Positions 7,788 through 15,996 of a stretch of DNA of 20,194 bases are shown here, in pieces. A program made the position numbers and the translations under genes. How positions within the stretch are numbered: the first letter of the stretch is position 1; each line of letters opens with the position of its first letter. The DNA is from Lentisphaeria bacterium (GTDB lineage: Bacteria; Verrucomicrobiota; Lentisphaeria; Victivallales; Victivallaceae). The notes below the pieces were generated by a model. It did not search any database. It was given only the letters and a program-made list of their open reading frames with translations, and was not told the DNA's origin. The stretch covers positions 1-20,194 of the forward strand of contig CAAGDG010000148.1 in assembly GCA_900768515.1 (NCBI GenBank), written 5' to 3'.

Positions 7788-8960
7788 TCAGTCTTCGCTC
7801 TTTTTTTCCGGTTCCGGCAGCATCCGCAGCCGCCGTCCACCGAGCGGAAAGCGGATCCGGAACACGGTTCCCTTTCCCGGAACCGATTCAAAACCGAATT
7901 CGGCGCCGTGTTCGCGGCAGATCCGTTCGATCACCATGGTGCCGATGCCGTTTCCGCCGGTCTTGTTGGTCTTGAAGGCGCGGAACATGTTGCTCATCTC
8001 CGCGGGGGGGATTCCGCAGCCGGAATCGGCGAATTCGAGCGTCAGAAACTCTTCATCCGCGTATCCGTAGATGTGCAGTTCCCCCCCGTTGCGCATCGAC
8101 TGGATCGCGTTGCGGATGATGTTGTAGAAGGCCTGTTTGAGCTGGGCGGCATCGGCGGAAAGCTGCGGGAGATGCCCTTCCCAGGTGCAGCGGATTTCGA
8201 TCTGGCGCGCCTCGACCTCGGCGCGCATGAAGGTCAGGACGTCGACGATCAGCTTGCGCACATCCACCGAAGAGAAATTTGGCTCCCCGGGCCGGATCGC
8301 GGAGAGAAATCCGGTGATGATGCTGTCGAGCCGCTCGACCTCCTCCTTGCAGGTGCGGACCATGTCGGCGGCCTCGGAATTCTCCAATGGCTGCCCGCCG
8401 GTCAGGGATTTCTCCAGAATCTGCAAATTCAGATAGAGGCTGTTGAGCGGATTGCCGATCTCGTGGGCGACACCGGCGGCGAGCAGGGAGACCGCCTGCA
8501 CCGTCTCCTTTTCCAACTCGTCCATCGTTTTGCGGCGGCTCTCGGAAACATCGCGCAGGATTACCGCGGCCAGTCCCGCATCCTCCGGGTAGGGAACCAG
8601 ATAGAACTGAATGAAGCGGCGGACCGGATAGAGAATCTCCACCTCCTGACGCGCCACCCGGGTCCACTCCTCCTCGTCGTCGCGCAGGATCCGGCGCCAG
8701 TCCACCCCCTGCAGCAGCTGGGAGACCCGCAGCCGGGTGATGTCGTCCGGAAGCGCCAGCAGCTCCTTGGCCGCCCGGTTGAAGTAGCGGATCTTCAGCC
8801 GGCGGTCCACCACCAGAATGCCCTCCTCCACCGCGTTGAATACGGTTTCGAAAAATCCCCGTTCCCGCACCAGCCGCAGAATGTAGGCCTGCCGGCTGTT
8901 CACATCGAAGTCTTCCACCCGTTCGCTGAAGCGATCCAGAAAATTTTTGCGCACTGACAT
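7788..8960 (-). CDS. Soluble PAS-domain sensor histidine kinase
   Basis: A 390-residue histidine kinase with no membrane segment, so a cytoplasmic sensor. A PAS domain (about residues 37-140) contains FNAVEEGILVVDRRLKIRYF. A HisKA domain follows, with the phosphorylated His166 in AAGVAHEIGNPLNSLYLNL. The C-terminal HATPase domain shows an N box (FYNIIRNAIQSM), a G1 box (FADSGCGIPP) and a G2 box (GGNGIGTMVI). The order PAS-HisKA-HATPase and the HEIGNPL sequence resemble NtrB-like kinases. A strong AAAAAGGAA ribosome site precedes the ATG. No response regulator gene lies next to it in this window, so its partner is unknown. The gene is divergent from the exported propeller-like protein, with a 78-base shared spacer. 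Confidence 0.93.
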   Translation of the reverse strand: MSVRKNFLDRFSERVEDFDVNSRQAYILRLVRERGFFETVFNAVEEGILVVDRRLKIRYFNRAAKELLALPDDITRLRVSQLLQGVDWRRILRDDEEEWTRVARQEVEILYPVRRFIQFYLVPYPEDAGLAAVILRDVSESRRKTMDELEKETVQAVSLLAAGVAHEIGNPLNSLYLNLQILEKSLTGGQPLENSEAADMVRTCKEEVERLDSIITGFLSAIRPGEPNFSSVDVRKLIVDVLTFMRAEVEARQIEIRCTWEGHLPQLSADAAQLKQAFYNIIRNAIQSMRNGGELHIYGYADEEFLTLEFADSGCGIPPAEMSNMFRAFKTNKTGGNGIGTMVIERICREHGAEFGFESVPGKGTVFRIRFPLGGRRLRMLPEPEKKSED

Positions 8961-8991
8961 TGCAATGGTTCCTTTTTCGTGTCATTGTATT

Positions 8992-9020
8992 ACCATAGCA
9001 TACGAACGGAAGAAACTCAA
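8992..9020 (-). promoter_or_regulatory. Putative promoter of the histidine kinase gene
   Basis: On the minus strand TTGAGT (9020-9015) and TATGGT (8997-8992) are 17 bases apart, and TG one base upstream of the -10 makes it an extended -10. The leader would be about 25 bases and carries the ribosome site. I could not find an equally good promoter for the divergent gene. Confidence 0.55.
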
Positions 9021-9038
9021 CAGAACCGGAGGTTTTTC

Positions 9039-10247
9039 ATGATTTTCAATAAACGCGGTTGGCTCTTCCTGCCGCTCCTCCTCGGATCCGCACTCATGGC
9101 CGGCGGCGGCTTTATCCGCAATTTCGAAGAGGAATCCCTGCCGGAAGTCGAAGCGACCGGATCGCTTCTGGCGATCGACGCACCGGGCAGGGACAACGCC
9201 GCCGACACCCCGGCCGAACGGAGCGCGGCAAAAGTCGCCGTCCCGGACAAGCTCTTCGAGTGGACCCCCTCCCCCGATCCCGGCCGCGTCACCGGCGGCG
9301 CCGACCTGATCGACGCGCTGCTTTCGGCCGATCAAAGTTTGCTGATCCTCATCGAAAAGGTCGGCGGCAGACGACCTCCCTCGGGAGGCAGAATCCTGAT
9401 GTTCAACCTGTTCAACAACCGTCTGGTCAATGCACTTCCACTCGAAAAGACGCTGCCGGGACCGGCCGCCCTCCTCCCGGACGGGATCACGCTTTCCCTG
9501 GTCTGCCGCGCCCAGCCGATTCTGAAACAGCCGGAACAACTGATGCTGCTCAACCTCGCCACCGGGAAACGTCAGCTCTCCGCGCCGCTCTCGTCGGGGG
9601 TCCACTCCCTGACCGCCGACGCCGCCTCGACCTGGATCACGCTGGAAGACGGAGGGAAAATTCTGCGATTCGACCACTCCGACTTCGGCGGGAAACCGAT
9701 CGAACTCCGGACCAAAATCCGGAAACCGGGGGTGACGCTGACCCCGGACGGGAAGAAACTGATCCTCTTCGGCGACGGCGGAATCGAACTCCTTGACGCG
9801 ACCGGAAGCGAAACCGCACGGCCGGAGTTCCGCAAACTGCCCGAACATTTTGCGCCCGCCTGGTGCGTCCCGGCCTCCGCCGACGGCGGCGCCCTGGTCC
9901 TTGCGGAGGAAAATGGCCCCGCTCTGCTCCTCGCCGGCAACGTCTACCGCGAACTCGCCCCCAAGTCCGGCGTTCCCGGCTGCTACCGGGAGGAAGGGCG
10001 GAAATTCCTGCTGCCCGTCCCCTACCGGGAATCGCTCAACCTCTATACACTGCCGGAGAAAGTGGAACCGGAAAGTTCCGCTTCGCCGGGAAGGCTGCGA
10101 CCCTTCAGCGGCGCGGACAACTTCCGCGTCTTCTTCACCTCCGGGCCGGAACTCGAAGCGATACTGGTCGATCATCGCGCCAACCTCAGCCGGCTCAAGA
10201 TCCGGGCCCGGCGCTGGGACAAAAGCATGATTTTCGAAGCCCCCTGA
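9039..10247 (+). CDS. Exported propeller-like protein of unknown function
   Basis: A 402-residue protein that begins with a signal peptide (MIFNKRGWLFLPLLLGSALM, cleavage near Ala-Gly-Gly). The start at 9039 is favoured over an upstream in-frame ATG at 8979 because CCGGAGG lies just before it and the signal peptide begins there. The mature part has an acidic linker and then repeated short strands with turn motifs such as LTPDGKKLILFGDGGIELLD, LLPDGITLSLV and LVLAEENGPALLL. This spacing suggests a WD40/YVTN-type beta propeller, but no family is recognised with confidence. Only one Cys-containing segment is seen and there is no lipobox. It is divergent from the histidine kinase and closed by a strong hairpin at 10271-10307. 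It may monitor or bind something in the periplasm. Confidence 0.78.
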   Translation: MIFNKRGWLFLPLLLGSALMAGGGFIRNFEEESLPEVEATGSLLAIDAPGRDNAADTPAERSAAKVAVPDKLFEWTPSPDPGRVTGGADLIDALLSADQSLLILIEKVGGRRPPSGGRILMFNLFNNRLVNALPLEKTLPGPAALLPDGITLSLVCRAQPILKQPEQLMLLNLATGKRQLSAPLSSGVHSLTADAASTWITLEDGGKILRFDHSDFGGKPIELRTKIRKPGVTLTPDGKKLILFGDGGIELLDATGSETARPEFRKLPEHFAPAWCVPASADGGALVLAEENGPALLLAGNVYRELAPKSGVPGCYREEGRKFLLPVPYRESLNLYTLPEKVEPESSASPGRLRPFSGADNFRVFFTSGPELEAILVDHRANLSRLKIRARRWDKSMIFEAP

Positions 10248-10270
10248 TCCGGAAAGCGAAAACGAAAAGA

Positions 10271-10307
10271 GCGCCCGGACAAGAGAACAGCTCTCTCTTC
10301 CGGGCGC
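10271..10307. terminator. Bidirectional hairpin terminator
   Basis: GCGCCCGG (10271-10278) pairs with CCGGGCGC (10300-10307), and inside it AAGAGA (10281-10286) pairs with TCTCTT (10294-10299), leaving a 7-base loop and a 2-base bulge. It lies between the convergent propeller and DUF1805 genes. On the minus strand it is followed by TCTTTTCGTTTTC, a U-rich run suited to stopping the trpB-DUF1805 transcript; the plus-strand side is less U-rich. Confidence 0.75.
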
Positions 10308-10329
10308 CTGTTGGGTTCAACTCTTTGAA

Positions 10330-10629
10330 TCAGACGGCAGCCTGCGCCTGCTCCATCCGAAGCAGCGCCTCCCGTCCCGGCATTCCGGGCTCGACGCCGC
10401 AGACGATGGCGGCCGAACTGACTGCGACCACCCGGGCGTTGAGCATGTCATCAAAAGTCCGCACTCCGGTGACAACGCAGAAGCGGTCCCCGACGAAATC
10501 GGCCGGAGCCAGGGAAAAGTAACCGCACCCGAGATGCGCCTTCTCCCCCCGGATCAGCAGGATTTTCGTGTGGGCGGTCGGAATGGCGATGCCGTCGAAG
10601 GTCAAGCCGTCGATCGCGATCTTCTCCAT
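10330..10629 (-). CDS. DUF1805 (YunC-like) protein
   Basis: A 99-residue protein matching the DUF1805 family, of which Bacillus subtilis YunC is a known member. The recognisable segments are the N-terminal IDGLTFDGIAI strand, LLIRGEKAHLGCGYFS, VTGVRTFDDMLNA, and the C-terminal GMPGREALLRM, at about the family's usual length. The family's biochemical role is not known to me. Its ATG overlaps the trpB stop by one base (TAATG), so it is translated by coupling to trpB and is the last gene before the terminator at 10271-10307. No trpA is present beside it. I am confident of the family, not of the function. Confidence 0.85.
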   Translation of the reverse strand: MEKIAIDGLTFDGIAIPTAHTKILLIRGEKAHLGCGYFSLAPADFVGDRFCVVTGVRTFDDMLNARVVAVSSAAIVCGVEPGMPGREALLRMEQAQAAV

Positions 10630-11861
10630 TACTTCGCCTCGTCGTCAAACTTGTAGTTCTCGCCGTAACCGTAATGCTCGACCACGTAGTCCACATCCTT
10701 GTCGCCGCGTCCGGAGCAGGTCGCCAGAATCGAACCGTAGGGATGGGTCTTGGCCCACTTCATCGCGAAGGCGATCGCATGGGAGCTCTCCAGCGCCGGA
10801 ATGATTCCCTCATAGCGCGAGAGCTTGAAGAAAGCGTCCACCGCCTCTTCATCGGTGCAGGTGGTGTAGGTGACCCGGCCGAGATCCTTCCAGTAGGCGT
10901 GCTCGGGACCGACCGACGGATAGTCCAGCCCCGAGGCGATCGAGTAGACCGGAGCCGGTCCGCCATCGGCGTCTTTGAGCATGTAGCTGTCGAAACCGTG
11001 CATCGAACCCGGAACCCCGTAAGACAGCGTCGCGGCGTGATCCCCGAGTTTCGAACCGCGTCCGAGCGGTTCCACCCCGTAGAGGTCGACCGGATCATTG
11101 AGGTACGCGGCAAAGGAACCTGCCGCGTTGCTGCCGCCGCCGACGCAGGCGCAGACCGCGTCCGGCAGCTGGCCGGTCATCGACTTGAACTGCTCGCGCG
11201 ACTCCTCCCCGATGCAGAACTGGAAGTCCCGGACCATCAGCGGGAACGGATGCGGCCCCAGCACCGAACCGATGCAGTAGATGGAGTCCTTGTAGTTCTT
11301 CGCGTAGGATTCGAAGGCGGAGTCGACCGCCTCTTTGAGCGTCTTGAGTCCGAAGCTGACCGGGACCACCTTGGCACCCAGAATCTTCATCCGGGTCACA
11401 TTCGGCGCCTGTTTTGCGATGTCCACCTCGCCCATGTGGATTTCGCACTCCAGCCCGAAGTAGGCGGCCGCGGTCGCCAGCGCCACGCCGTGCTGCCCGG
11501 CGCCGGTCTCCGCGATCAGCCGTTTCTTGCCCATGTACTTGGCCAGCAGTCCCTCGCCCATGCAGTGGTTGAGCTTGTGGGCTCCGGTGTGGTTCAGATC
11601 CTCGCGTTTGAGGTAGATCTGGCAGTTTCCGAGCAGCCGGGAGAGCCGGTCGCAGTGGTAGACCGGCGTCGGCCGCCCCTGAAACTCCCGCCGGATCCGG
11701 CGCAGCTCGTTGATGAAATGCGCGGAGTGGCAGATCGACTGGTAAGCGGCGTTGATCTCCGCGAAAGCGGCCTGAAGTTCGGGAGGAAGATGGGCGCCGC
11801 CGTAGGGACCGTAGTAACCGTCCGGAGTCGGGGTGTCGCGGAAATAACGGGAGAAATCCAT
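10629..11861 (-). CDS. trpB: Tryptophan synthase beta chain (TrpB)
   Basis: A 410-residue PLP enzyme that condenses indole with L-serine to make tryptophan. TrpB signatures are clear: LKREDLNHTGAHKLNH with the PLP-binding Lys, AETGAGQHGVALATAAAYFG with the catalytic Glu, the phosphate-binding CVGGGSNAAG loop, GLDYPSVGPEHAYWKDLGRV, IIPALESSHA, and the C-terminal CSGRGDKDV. Length and motifs fit the standard TrpB1 type rather than TrpB2. I chose the ATG at 11861 because AAAGG lies upstream and the protein then starts MDFSRYFRD; the longer frame to 11999 runs through the promoter. The usual partner trpA is absent; the coupled downstream gene is DUF1805. The enzyme may work with a TrpA encoded elsewhere. 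Confidence 0.95.
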   Translation of the reverse strand: MDFSRYFRDTPTPDGYYGPYGGAHLPPELQAAFAEINAAYQSICHSAHFINELRRIRREFQGRPTPVYHCDRLSRLLGNCQIYLKREDLNHTGAHKLNHCMGEGLLAKYMGKKRLIAETGAGQHGVALATAAAYFGLECEIHMGEVDIAKQAPNVTRMKILGAKVVPVSFGLKTLKEAVDSAFESYAKNYKDSIYCIGSVLGPHPFPLMVRDFQFCIGEESREQFKSMTGQLPDAVCACVGGGSNAAGSFAAYLNDPVDLYGVEPLGRGSKLGDHAATLSYGVPGSMHGFDSYMLKDADGGPAPVYSIASGLDYPSVGPEHAYWKDLGRVTYTTCTDEEAVDAFFKLSRYEGIIPALESSHAIAFAMKWAKTHPYGSILATCSGRGDKDVDYVVEHYGYGENYKFDDEAK

Positions 11862-11892
11862 GGTTGCAGACCTTTCAATTGAATGGTGAAAA

Positions 11893-11909
11893 TACATTCC
11901 AACAATGTA
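11893..11909. promoter_or_regulatory. Inverted repeat over the trpB -10 region, candidate operator
   Basis: TACATT (11893-11898) and AATGTA (11904-11909) form a perfect 6-base inverted repeat with a 5-base centre. One arm is the -10 box of the trpB promoter and the other lies at the predicted start site, a position where a bound repressor would block transcription. No leader peptide, T-box or attenuator was seen in the short leader. Confidence 0.35.
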
Positions 11910-11932
11910 CTCCGAACGTCTGAAATTTGCAA
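11904..11932 (-). promoter_or_regulatory. Putative sigma-70 promoter of trpB-DUF1805
   Basis: On the minus strand TTGCAA (11932-11927) and TACATT (11909-11904) are separated by 17 bases. The transcript would start near 11897 and have a leader of about 36 bases. Confidence 0.55.
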
Positions 11933-11980
11933 GCGAAAACCTTGAAAAAGTGTGATTCCTCCCGCTCCCGTCCCGGCCGT

Positions 11981-14900
11981 TCAACGGGTCAGATGCCACC
12001 CCAGCACCCCGCCCGGAAAGGCGCCGTTGTCGGCAGGAAAGGAAAATACCTCCTCCTTCACTTCTCCGGCGACCGTACCGACCGGCGCGCCGTCCGCGTT
12101 GAGCGCGGTCACCCGAAAGGGAGCGGAGGAGCGGATCCCGATCCGCGCAGTCGCCCGCCGGAGCAGCAGCGGCCGGTCGCCGGGATCGAGGATCATCCGT
12201 TTTGACTCATCGGCGCAGCGCTGACCGGAGTTGGAGACGTCGGAGAGCTGAAAGATCAGAAGCGATCCGCTCTCCTCGATCGGCCGGCCGTCCAGCGCCA
12301 TCGCCGCGACCGTCTGGAACACTGACGCCTCTGAAACCCGGAGCGCCCCGGCTTCCGCCGAGCCTTCCGGCAGCGTGATCGAGGCGATGCGCGGCGTGTT
12401 CACCGAGAACCGCATCCGCCCGGAATCCAGCCGGATCTCCCCGGTGGAACTCTCGGCGACGCCCTCTTCCTTCAGCTTGCGGAGCCGCTCCTTCGCCTCC
12501 GCGGAGACCGCTTCCGCAACGTCCCGGCTCTCCGCCACGACCGGGATCTCGCCGGGACGGAGTTTGTGTTTTCCCTCGACCGCAGAAGCGACCGCGCTGA
12601 TCAATCCAAGCCGGGAAAAATCTTCCGGAAAGGTGTTGCCGTCCTTCCGATTGAAAAGCTCCGTAGATACCTGATAGACAAAAGTTTCAGGAGCACGTTT
12701 GACGTTCCCGGTGCGAAACATCATCATCGCGATCCGGTCGGCGGCCTGCGCCATCGGGTCCCCGGCGATGTCGAAGCCGAACGAACCGAGGTTCTGATGA
12801 ATGGCGCGGGCGCCGTGCGCCCAGGCGAAACGGTAGAGTCCGTCCCACCCCTGCAGCGAGGCGTAGGCGCCCATCAGCGGACCGGCCTCGGAACGGAAAC
12901 GGTTGGGACTGCAGAAGTTGAATTCGGTCACGATATACGGTTTCCCCGCGATCCGCGAAGCCATGATCGAGCGCGGCACTTCCGCCAGCCGGGCGATGGA
13001 GGATTTCTGTCCGACGGCGACCGGCGGGGAGAACGATTTCCCGAGGTAACTGGGGTGATCATGATAGACATGGTTGTCCGCGAGATCGAACTTGTCGCGG
13101 TGCAGCGTCAGCGCCACCTCGGTGTCGACATTGACGCTGGTGATCAGCGGCCGGAGGCGCAGCTCCTCCTTCAGAAACGCCAGCTGCTCCTCCAGGCGGG
13201 AACCGTGAAGCTCCGTGATGAACTCCTGGTAACGGGGGTTGGAAACGACCGGGTCGCTCTCCGGAAGATTGCGGGCAGACAGCCATTTGCGGAACCGCTC
13301 CCCGCACTCCTTTTCAATTCCGGAATCCCCGGACCACTGAATCCGGCGGAAGACCGAATCCTCGTTGACCATGTTCACGCACCAGACGGCGGGATCCTCG
13401 CCCCAGGTCAAGCCGGTGTAGGGGTTCCTGTGGGTCATCCAGCGGCGGGCGAACTCCTTCCAGTTCTCCAGCGCGGCGTCGTCCAGCATGAACAGAACTT
13501 TCGCCACCTTCGCAGGAACCGATTTGCGGCCGTCGATCCGGTCTCCGGCGCGGAGGGTCCGGCTGCAGTAGAGGTCGGCAGTCAGATAGATGCCGCGCTC
13601 CTTCATCACGGCGACCAGCCGGTCCAGCCGGTCCAGTTTCGCAGGATCGAAGGTCAGACTGTCGGGAGCGTTCGGATCGAGCAGTTCATTGTCGTGGTGG
13701 TGAATCCGGACACTGTTGTAACCGCAGAATGCGAGGTAGTCGGCCAACTCCTCCAACGTTTTGTCATCGAGAAAACTCGCGTTGTTACACAAATTTACGC
13801 CGTAAAAGCGGATTCGTTTCTCCGGGGCGTCCTCAAACGTCAGCGCCCCATCCGGCGCCACCCGGACCGCGCCGTACTTCCCGGCCGGGGCGTCGTTCAG
13901 AAACGAGAAGTCGAACGCCCCGCCCCGGACCGGTTCCCGGCGGAAATCGAGCGGCACCCACTCTTTTCCGGCCCGGGTCACAAATTCCGGCTTCCGGTCC
14001 GAACCGAACCGGACCGGGCGGTCCGAAAGCGTCACGGCCGGAATCATCCAGATGCCGCCGGGGTTCTTCATGCGGAGCGCCAACTTTGCGGCACCGGGTT
14101 TCGGCAGCGGGAAGCTGGACGCATACAATCCGACCTCCTCCTCGCCGGAAGGGGCCTTAGCCCGCCAGACCACCTCCGCATTCCGGTCGCGGAAAGGTCT
14201 CCACCAGTTGCCGCAGTCCTGCCGGGCGACCACCGGGACCGACGCCTGTGAACCATCCGGATAGTATGCGACGATCTCCCCCAGCGGTTCTCCCGCGGCG
14301 GGGGTCCAGGCGGAGGCGTGCAGCAGATTGACCGCGCCCATCCGGTTCTCCGGCAACGGAATTTCGACGGAGTCCCGGCCGGGATGCCGGGCGGAACCGA
14401 AGAGCACGATCGTGCCGTTTCCCCCGTTTTCCACCGGATTGATGATCTCGAACGCAACCGCGCCGGAACGAATCCGGCCGGGCCGGATCATCCGCAGATC
14501 CTGCTGCGGCCCCTGGTCGGTCCAGCCGCCCTTTCCGTCCCCGGCGACCTCATCCGCGAAACCGGCGTTCACGGAACGTCCGAGGTCGACCGGGAGGGTC
14601 TGCGCCTCCAGAAGTTCCAGCTCCAGCCGGAGCACGGCGGACTCCAGTTTCCCCTTCGACGGAACCGTCAGAAACCGGCAGTCGATTTCTCCGCCCTCCT
14701 CCTTGCGGTTGTCCTGAATCAGAAACCCGAAGGCGCCATCCGGAGAAGTCACCTTCAGCTCCCGGCCGCCGGCGAGCGGAATGCGAACTTCCCGAACCTC
14801 CTGCGTCGACAACAGAATCTGGCGCACTCTGCGTTCTGGAATCGCAATGGACTTTCCCCCGACCGTCACGCTCTTTCCCGGCGGCAGCGACAACGAACCG

Positions 14901-15268
14901 TGCAGAGACTTCACCTCGACCGGCACCGGAAACGCGGCCCGGAACTCCAGTTGAAAACGGTTCTCCCCGACCGGCCGGATCGTCTCCGTAACGGCGGCGG
15001 CGACCTTGTCGATCGTCATCTTCGCCCGCACGGTCACGCCGCCGGGCGAAACCTCGCTCTCCCGGCCGCCCCACCAGGAGTTCTGCACCGGCGCCCAGGT
15101 CCGGGAGTAGCCGCGGATCATGAAAACCGCGTCCCCGATCCGGAAACTGCCGTCATCGGAGAAATGAACCGCCCCGGGCAGAACCGGCGCTTCCGCCGCC
15201 GCGGGCAGAGAGAGCACGGACAGCACAGCCGCAACAGCAGCCAGGCGTCGACAACAACCTCTGATCAT
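11981..15268 (-). CDS. Secreted clan GH-A (GH5-like) glycoside hydrolase, locus B
   Basis: A 1095-residue exported enzyme, homologous to the one at 1295-4450. Residues 1-25 are a signal peptide (basic MIRGCCRRL, hydrophobic AAVAAVLSVLSL, cleavage after AAA). Residues ~26-450 are beta-rich. The catalytic barrel is introduced by DAPAGKYGAVRVAPDG and RIRFYGVNLC. Visible clan GH-A features are NSVRIHHHDNELL, the Asn-Glu pair with Glu636 as likely acid/base (WCVNMVNEDSV), ADNHVYHDHPSYLG, and Glu782 in YIVTEFNFCSPNRF as likely nucleophile. A C-terminal beta domain follows. The ATG at 15268 has AAAGGA about 10 bases upstream; the longer frame to 15463 runs through the pseudopilin gene and lacks a signal peptide. 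It is the last gene of the locus B operon, 32 bases after the pseudopilin. Substrate is not determinable here. Confidence 0.86.
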   Translation of the reverse strand: MIRGCCRRLAAVAAVLSVLSLPAAAEAPVLPGAVHFSDDGSFRIGDAVFMIRGYSRTWAPVQNSWWGGRESEVSPGGVTVRAKMTIDKVAAAVTETIRPVGENRFQLEFRAAFPVPVEVKSLHGSLSLPPGKSVTVGGKSIAIPERRVRQILLSTQEVREVRIPLAGGRELKVTSPDGAFGFLIQDNRKEEGGEIDCRFLTVPSKGKLESAVLRLELELLEAQTLPVDLGRSVNAGFADEVAGDGKGGWTDQGPQQDLRMIRPGRIRSGAVAFEIINPVENGGNGTIVLFGSARHPGRDSVEIPLPENRMGAVNLLHASAWTPAAGEPLGEIVAYYPDGSQASVPVVARQDCGNWWRPFRDRNAEVVWRAKAPSGEEEVGLYASSFPLPKPGAAKLALRMKNPGGIWMIPAVTLSDRPVRFGSDRKPEFVTRAGKEWVPLDFRREPVRGGAFDFSFLNDAPAGKYGAVRVAPDGALTFEDAPEKRIRFYGVNLCNNASFLDDKTLEELADYLAFCGYNSVRIHHHDNELLDPNAPDSLTFDPAKLDRLDRLVAVMKERGIYLTADLYCSRTLRAGDRIDGRKSVPAKVAKVLFMLDDAALENWKEFARRWMTHRNPYTGLTWGEDPAVWCVNMVNEDSVFRRIQWSGDSGIEKECGERFRKWLSARNLPESDPVVSNPRYQEFITELHGSRLEEQLAFLKEELRLRPLITSVNVDTEVALTLHRDKFDLADNHVYHDHPSYLGKSFSPPVAVGQKSSIARLAEVPRSIMASRIAGKPYIVTEFNFCSPNRFRSEAGPLMGAYASLQGWDGLYRFAWAHGARAIHQNLGSFGFDIAGDPMAQAADRIAMMMFRTGNVKRAPETFVYQVSTELFNRKDGNTFPEDFSRLGLISAVASAVEGKHKLRPGEIPVVAESRDVAEAVSAEAKERLRKLKEEGVAESSTGEIRLDSGRMRFSVNTPRIASITLPEGSAEAGALRVSEASVFQTVAAMALDGRPIEESGSLLIFQLSDVSNSGQRCADESKRMILDPGDRPLLLRRATARIGIRSSAPFRVTALNADGAPVGTVAGEVKEEVFSFPADNGAFPGGVLGWHLTR

Positions 15269-15300
15269 CCTGAAAAATCCTTTCCTTTTTTTGAGCACGT

Positions 15301-15993
15301 TTATTTGCGCCAGAAACTTTCCGCATAAGTGCGCCGGGTGTTCCACCAGATGTCGGTGAGCACATGACCGTCGAGGATCAGAAAATTGCTCCGCCCGCTG
15401 TGCACCTGGTTGTAGTTGACCCGGTTTTCGACGTTGTCGAACGAATTCTCCTTGAGGTTCCAACAGGACTGGCTGCCCTGCGCATTGGAGGGGTTGTGGT
15501 TCTCTCCGAGCAGGATGTACTGCGAGGAACGTTCGATCTGCGTGGTTTTAAAACTGGTACCGTTCACTGTGATCTCCTGATTGTTGCAACCGTAACTGCG
15601 GGTATATTTCGAGGAGGAGTTCGGCCAGCTCCCCGGTCCCCCTGGACAGAAATAGAGCTTCGATCCCCGGCCGGAGTGTTCGGCGGTGGTCAGCGCCGAC
15701 GCGAGCCGCTCTTCGGAAGTGAGGCTCCGACCGTCGTAACCGGCGCCGAGCAGGTCGTCCCAGGTGATGTTCTTTCCCGTGCCGGAGGCGGCGGAAAGTC
15801 CCGGCGGCAGAAAATCGTCGTTGTCGCCGACGTATTGCAGAAACGCCAGTCCAAGCTGCTTGAGGTTGTTGGTGCAGCTGCTCCGATGGGCGGCCGCGCG
15901 CGCCTGATTCAGTGCCGGCAGCAGCATCGCCGCCAGAATCGCGATGATGGCAATGACGACCAGCAGTTCAATCAACGTGAATTTCCTGTTCAT
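15301..15993 (-). CDS. Pseudopilin-like protein with prepilin N-terminal domain, locus B
   Basis: A 230-residue protein with a very short basic leader (MNRK) directly before FTLIELLVVIAIIAILAAML, the prepilin/pseudopilin helix with Glu at +5. The residue before the Phe is Lys rather than Gly. The rest is a small globular domain rich in Ser, Asn and Gly, with Cys residues in SSCTNNLKQLG, YFCPGG, YGCNN and SCWNLKEN that could form disulfides. The C terminus carries the H-X9-DG motif (HSGRSNFLILDGH), the tail typical of the large pseudopilin families of Lentisphaerae and Planctomycetes. GGAAAGG precedes the ATG. The gene starts 3 bases after the 403-residue gene stops and ends 32 bases before the hydrolase start, so the three are one operon. 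Confidence 0.93.
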   Translation of the reverse strand: MNRKFTLIELLVVIAIIAILAAMLLPALNQARAAAHRSSCTNNLKQLGLAFLQYVGDNDDFLPPGLSAASGTGKNITWDDLLGAGYDGRSLTSEERLASALTTAEHSGRGSKLYFCPGGPGSWPNSSSKYTRSYGCNNQEITVNGTSFKTTQIERSSQYILLGENHNPSNAQGSQSCWNLKENSFDNVENRVNYNQVHSGRSNFLILDGHVLTDIWWNTRRTYAESFWRK

Positions 15994-15996
15994 AAC

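Noticed and set aside
8982..10175. 397-residue minus-strand frame opposite the propeller-like gene
   Set aside because: It is opposite a gene with a signal peptide and a strong ribosome site, and its translation shows no domain.
12566..14251. 561-residue open frame on the plus strand opposite the locus B hydrolase
   Set aside because: A shadow frame with low-complexity composition; the minus-strand hydrolase has clear catalytic motifs and homology to locus A.
15269..15463. 65-residue N-terminal extension of the locus B hydrolase (start at 15463)
   Set aside because: It overlaps the end of the pseudopilin gene in another frame and would bury the signal peptide that begins at 15268.
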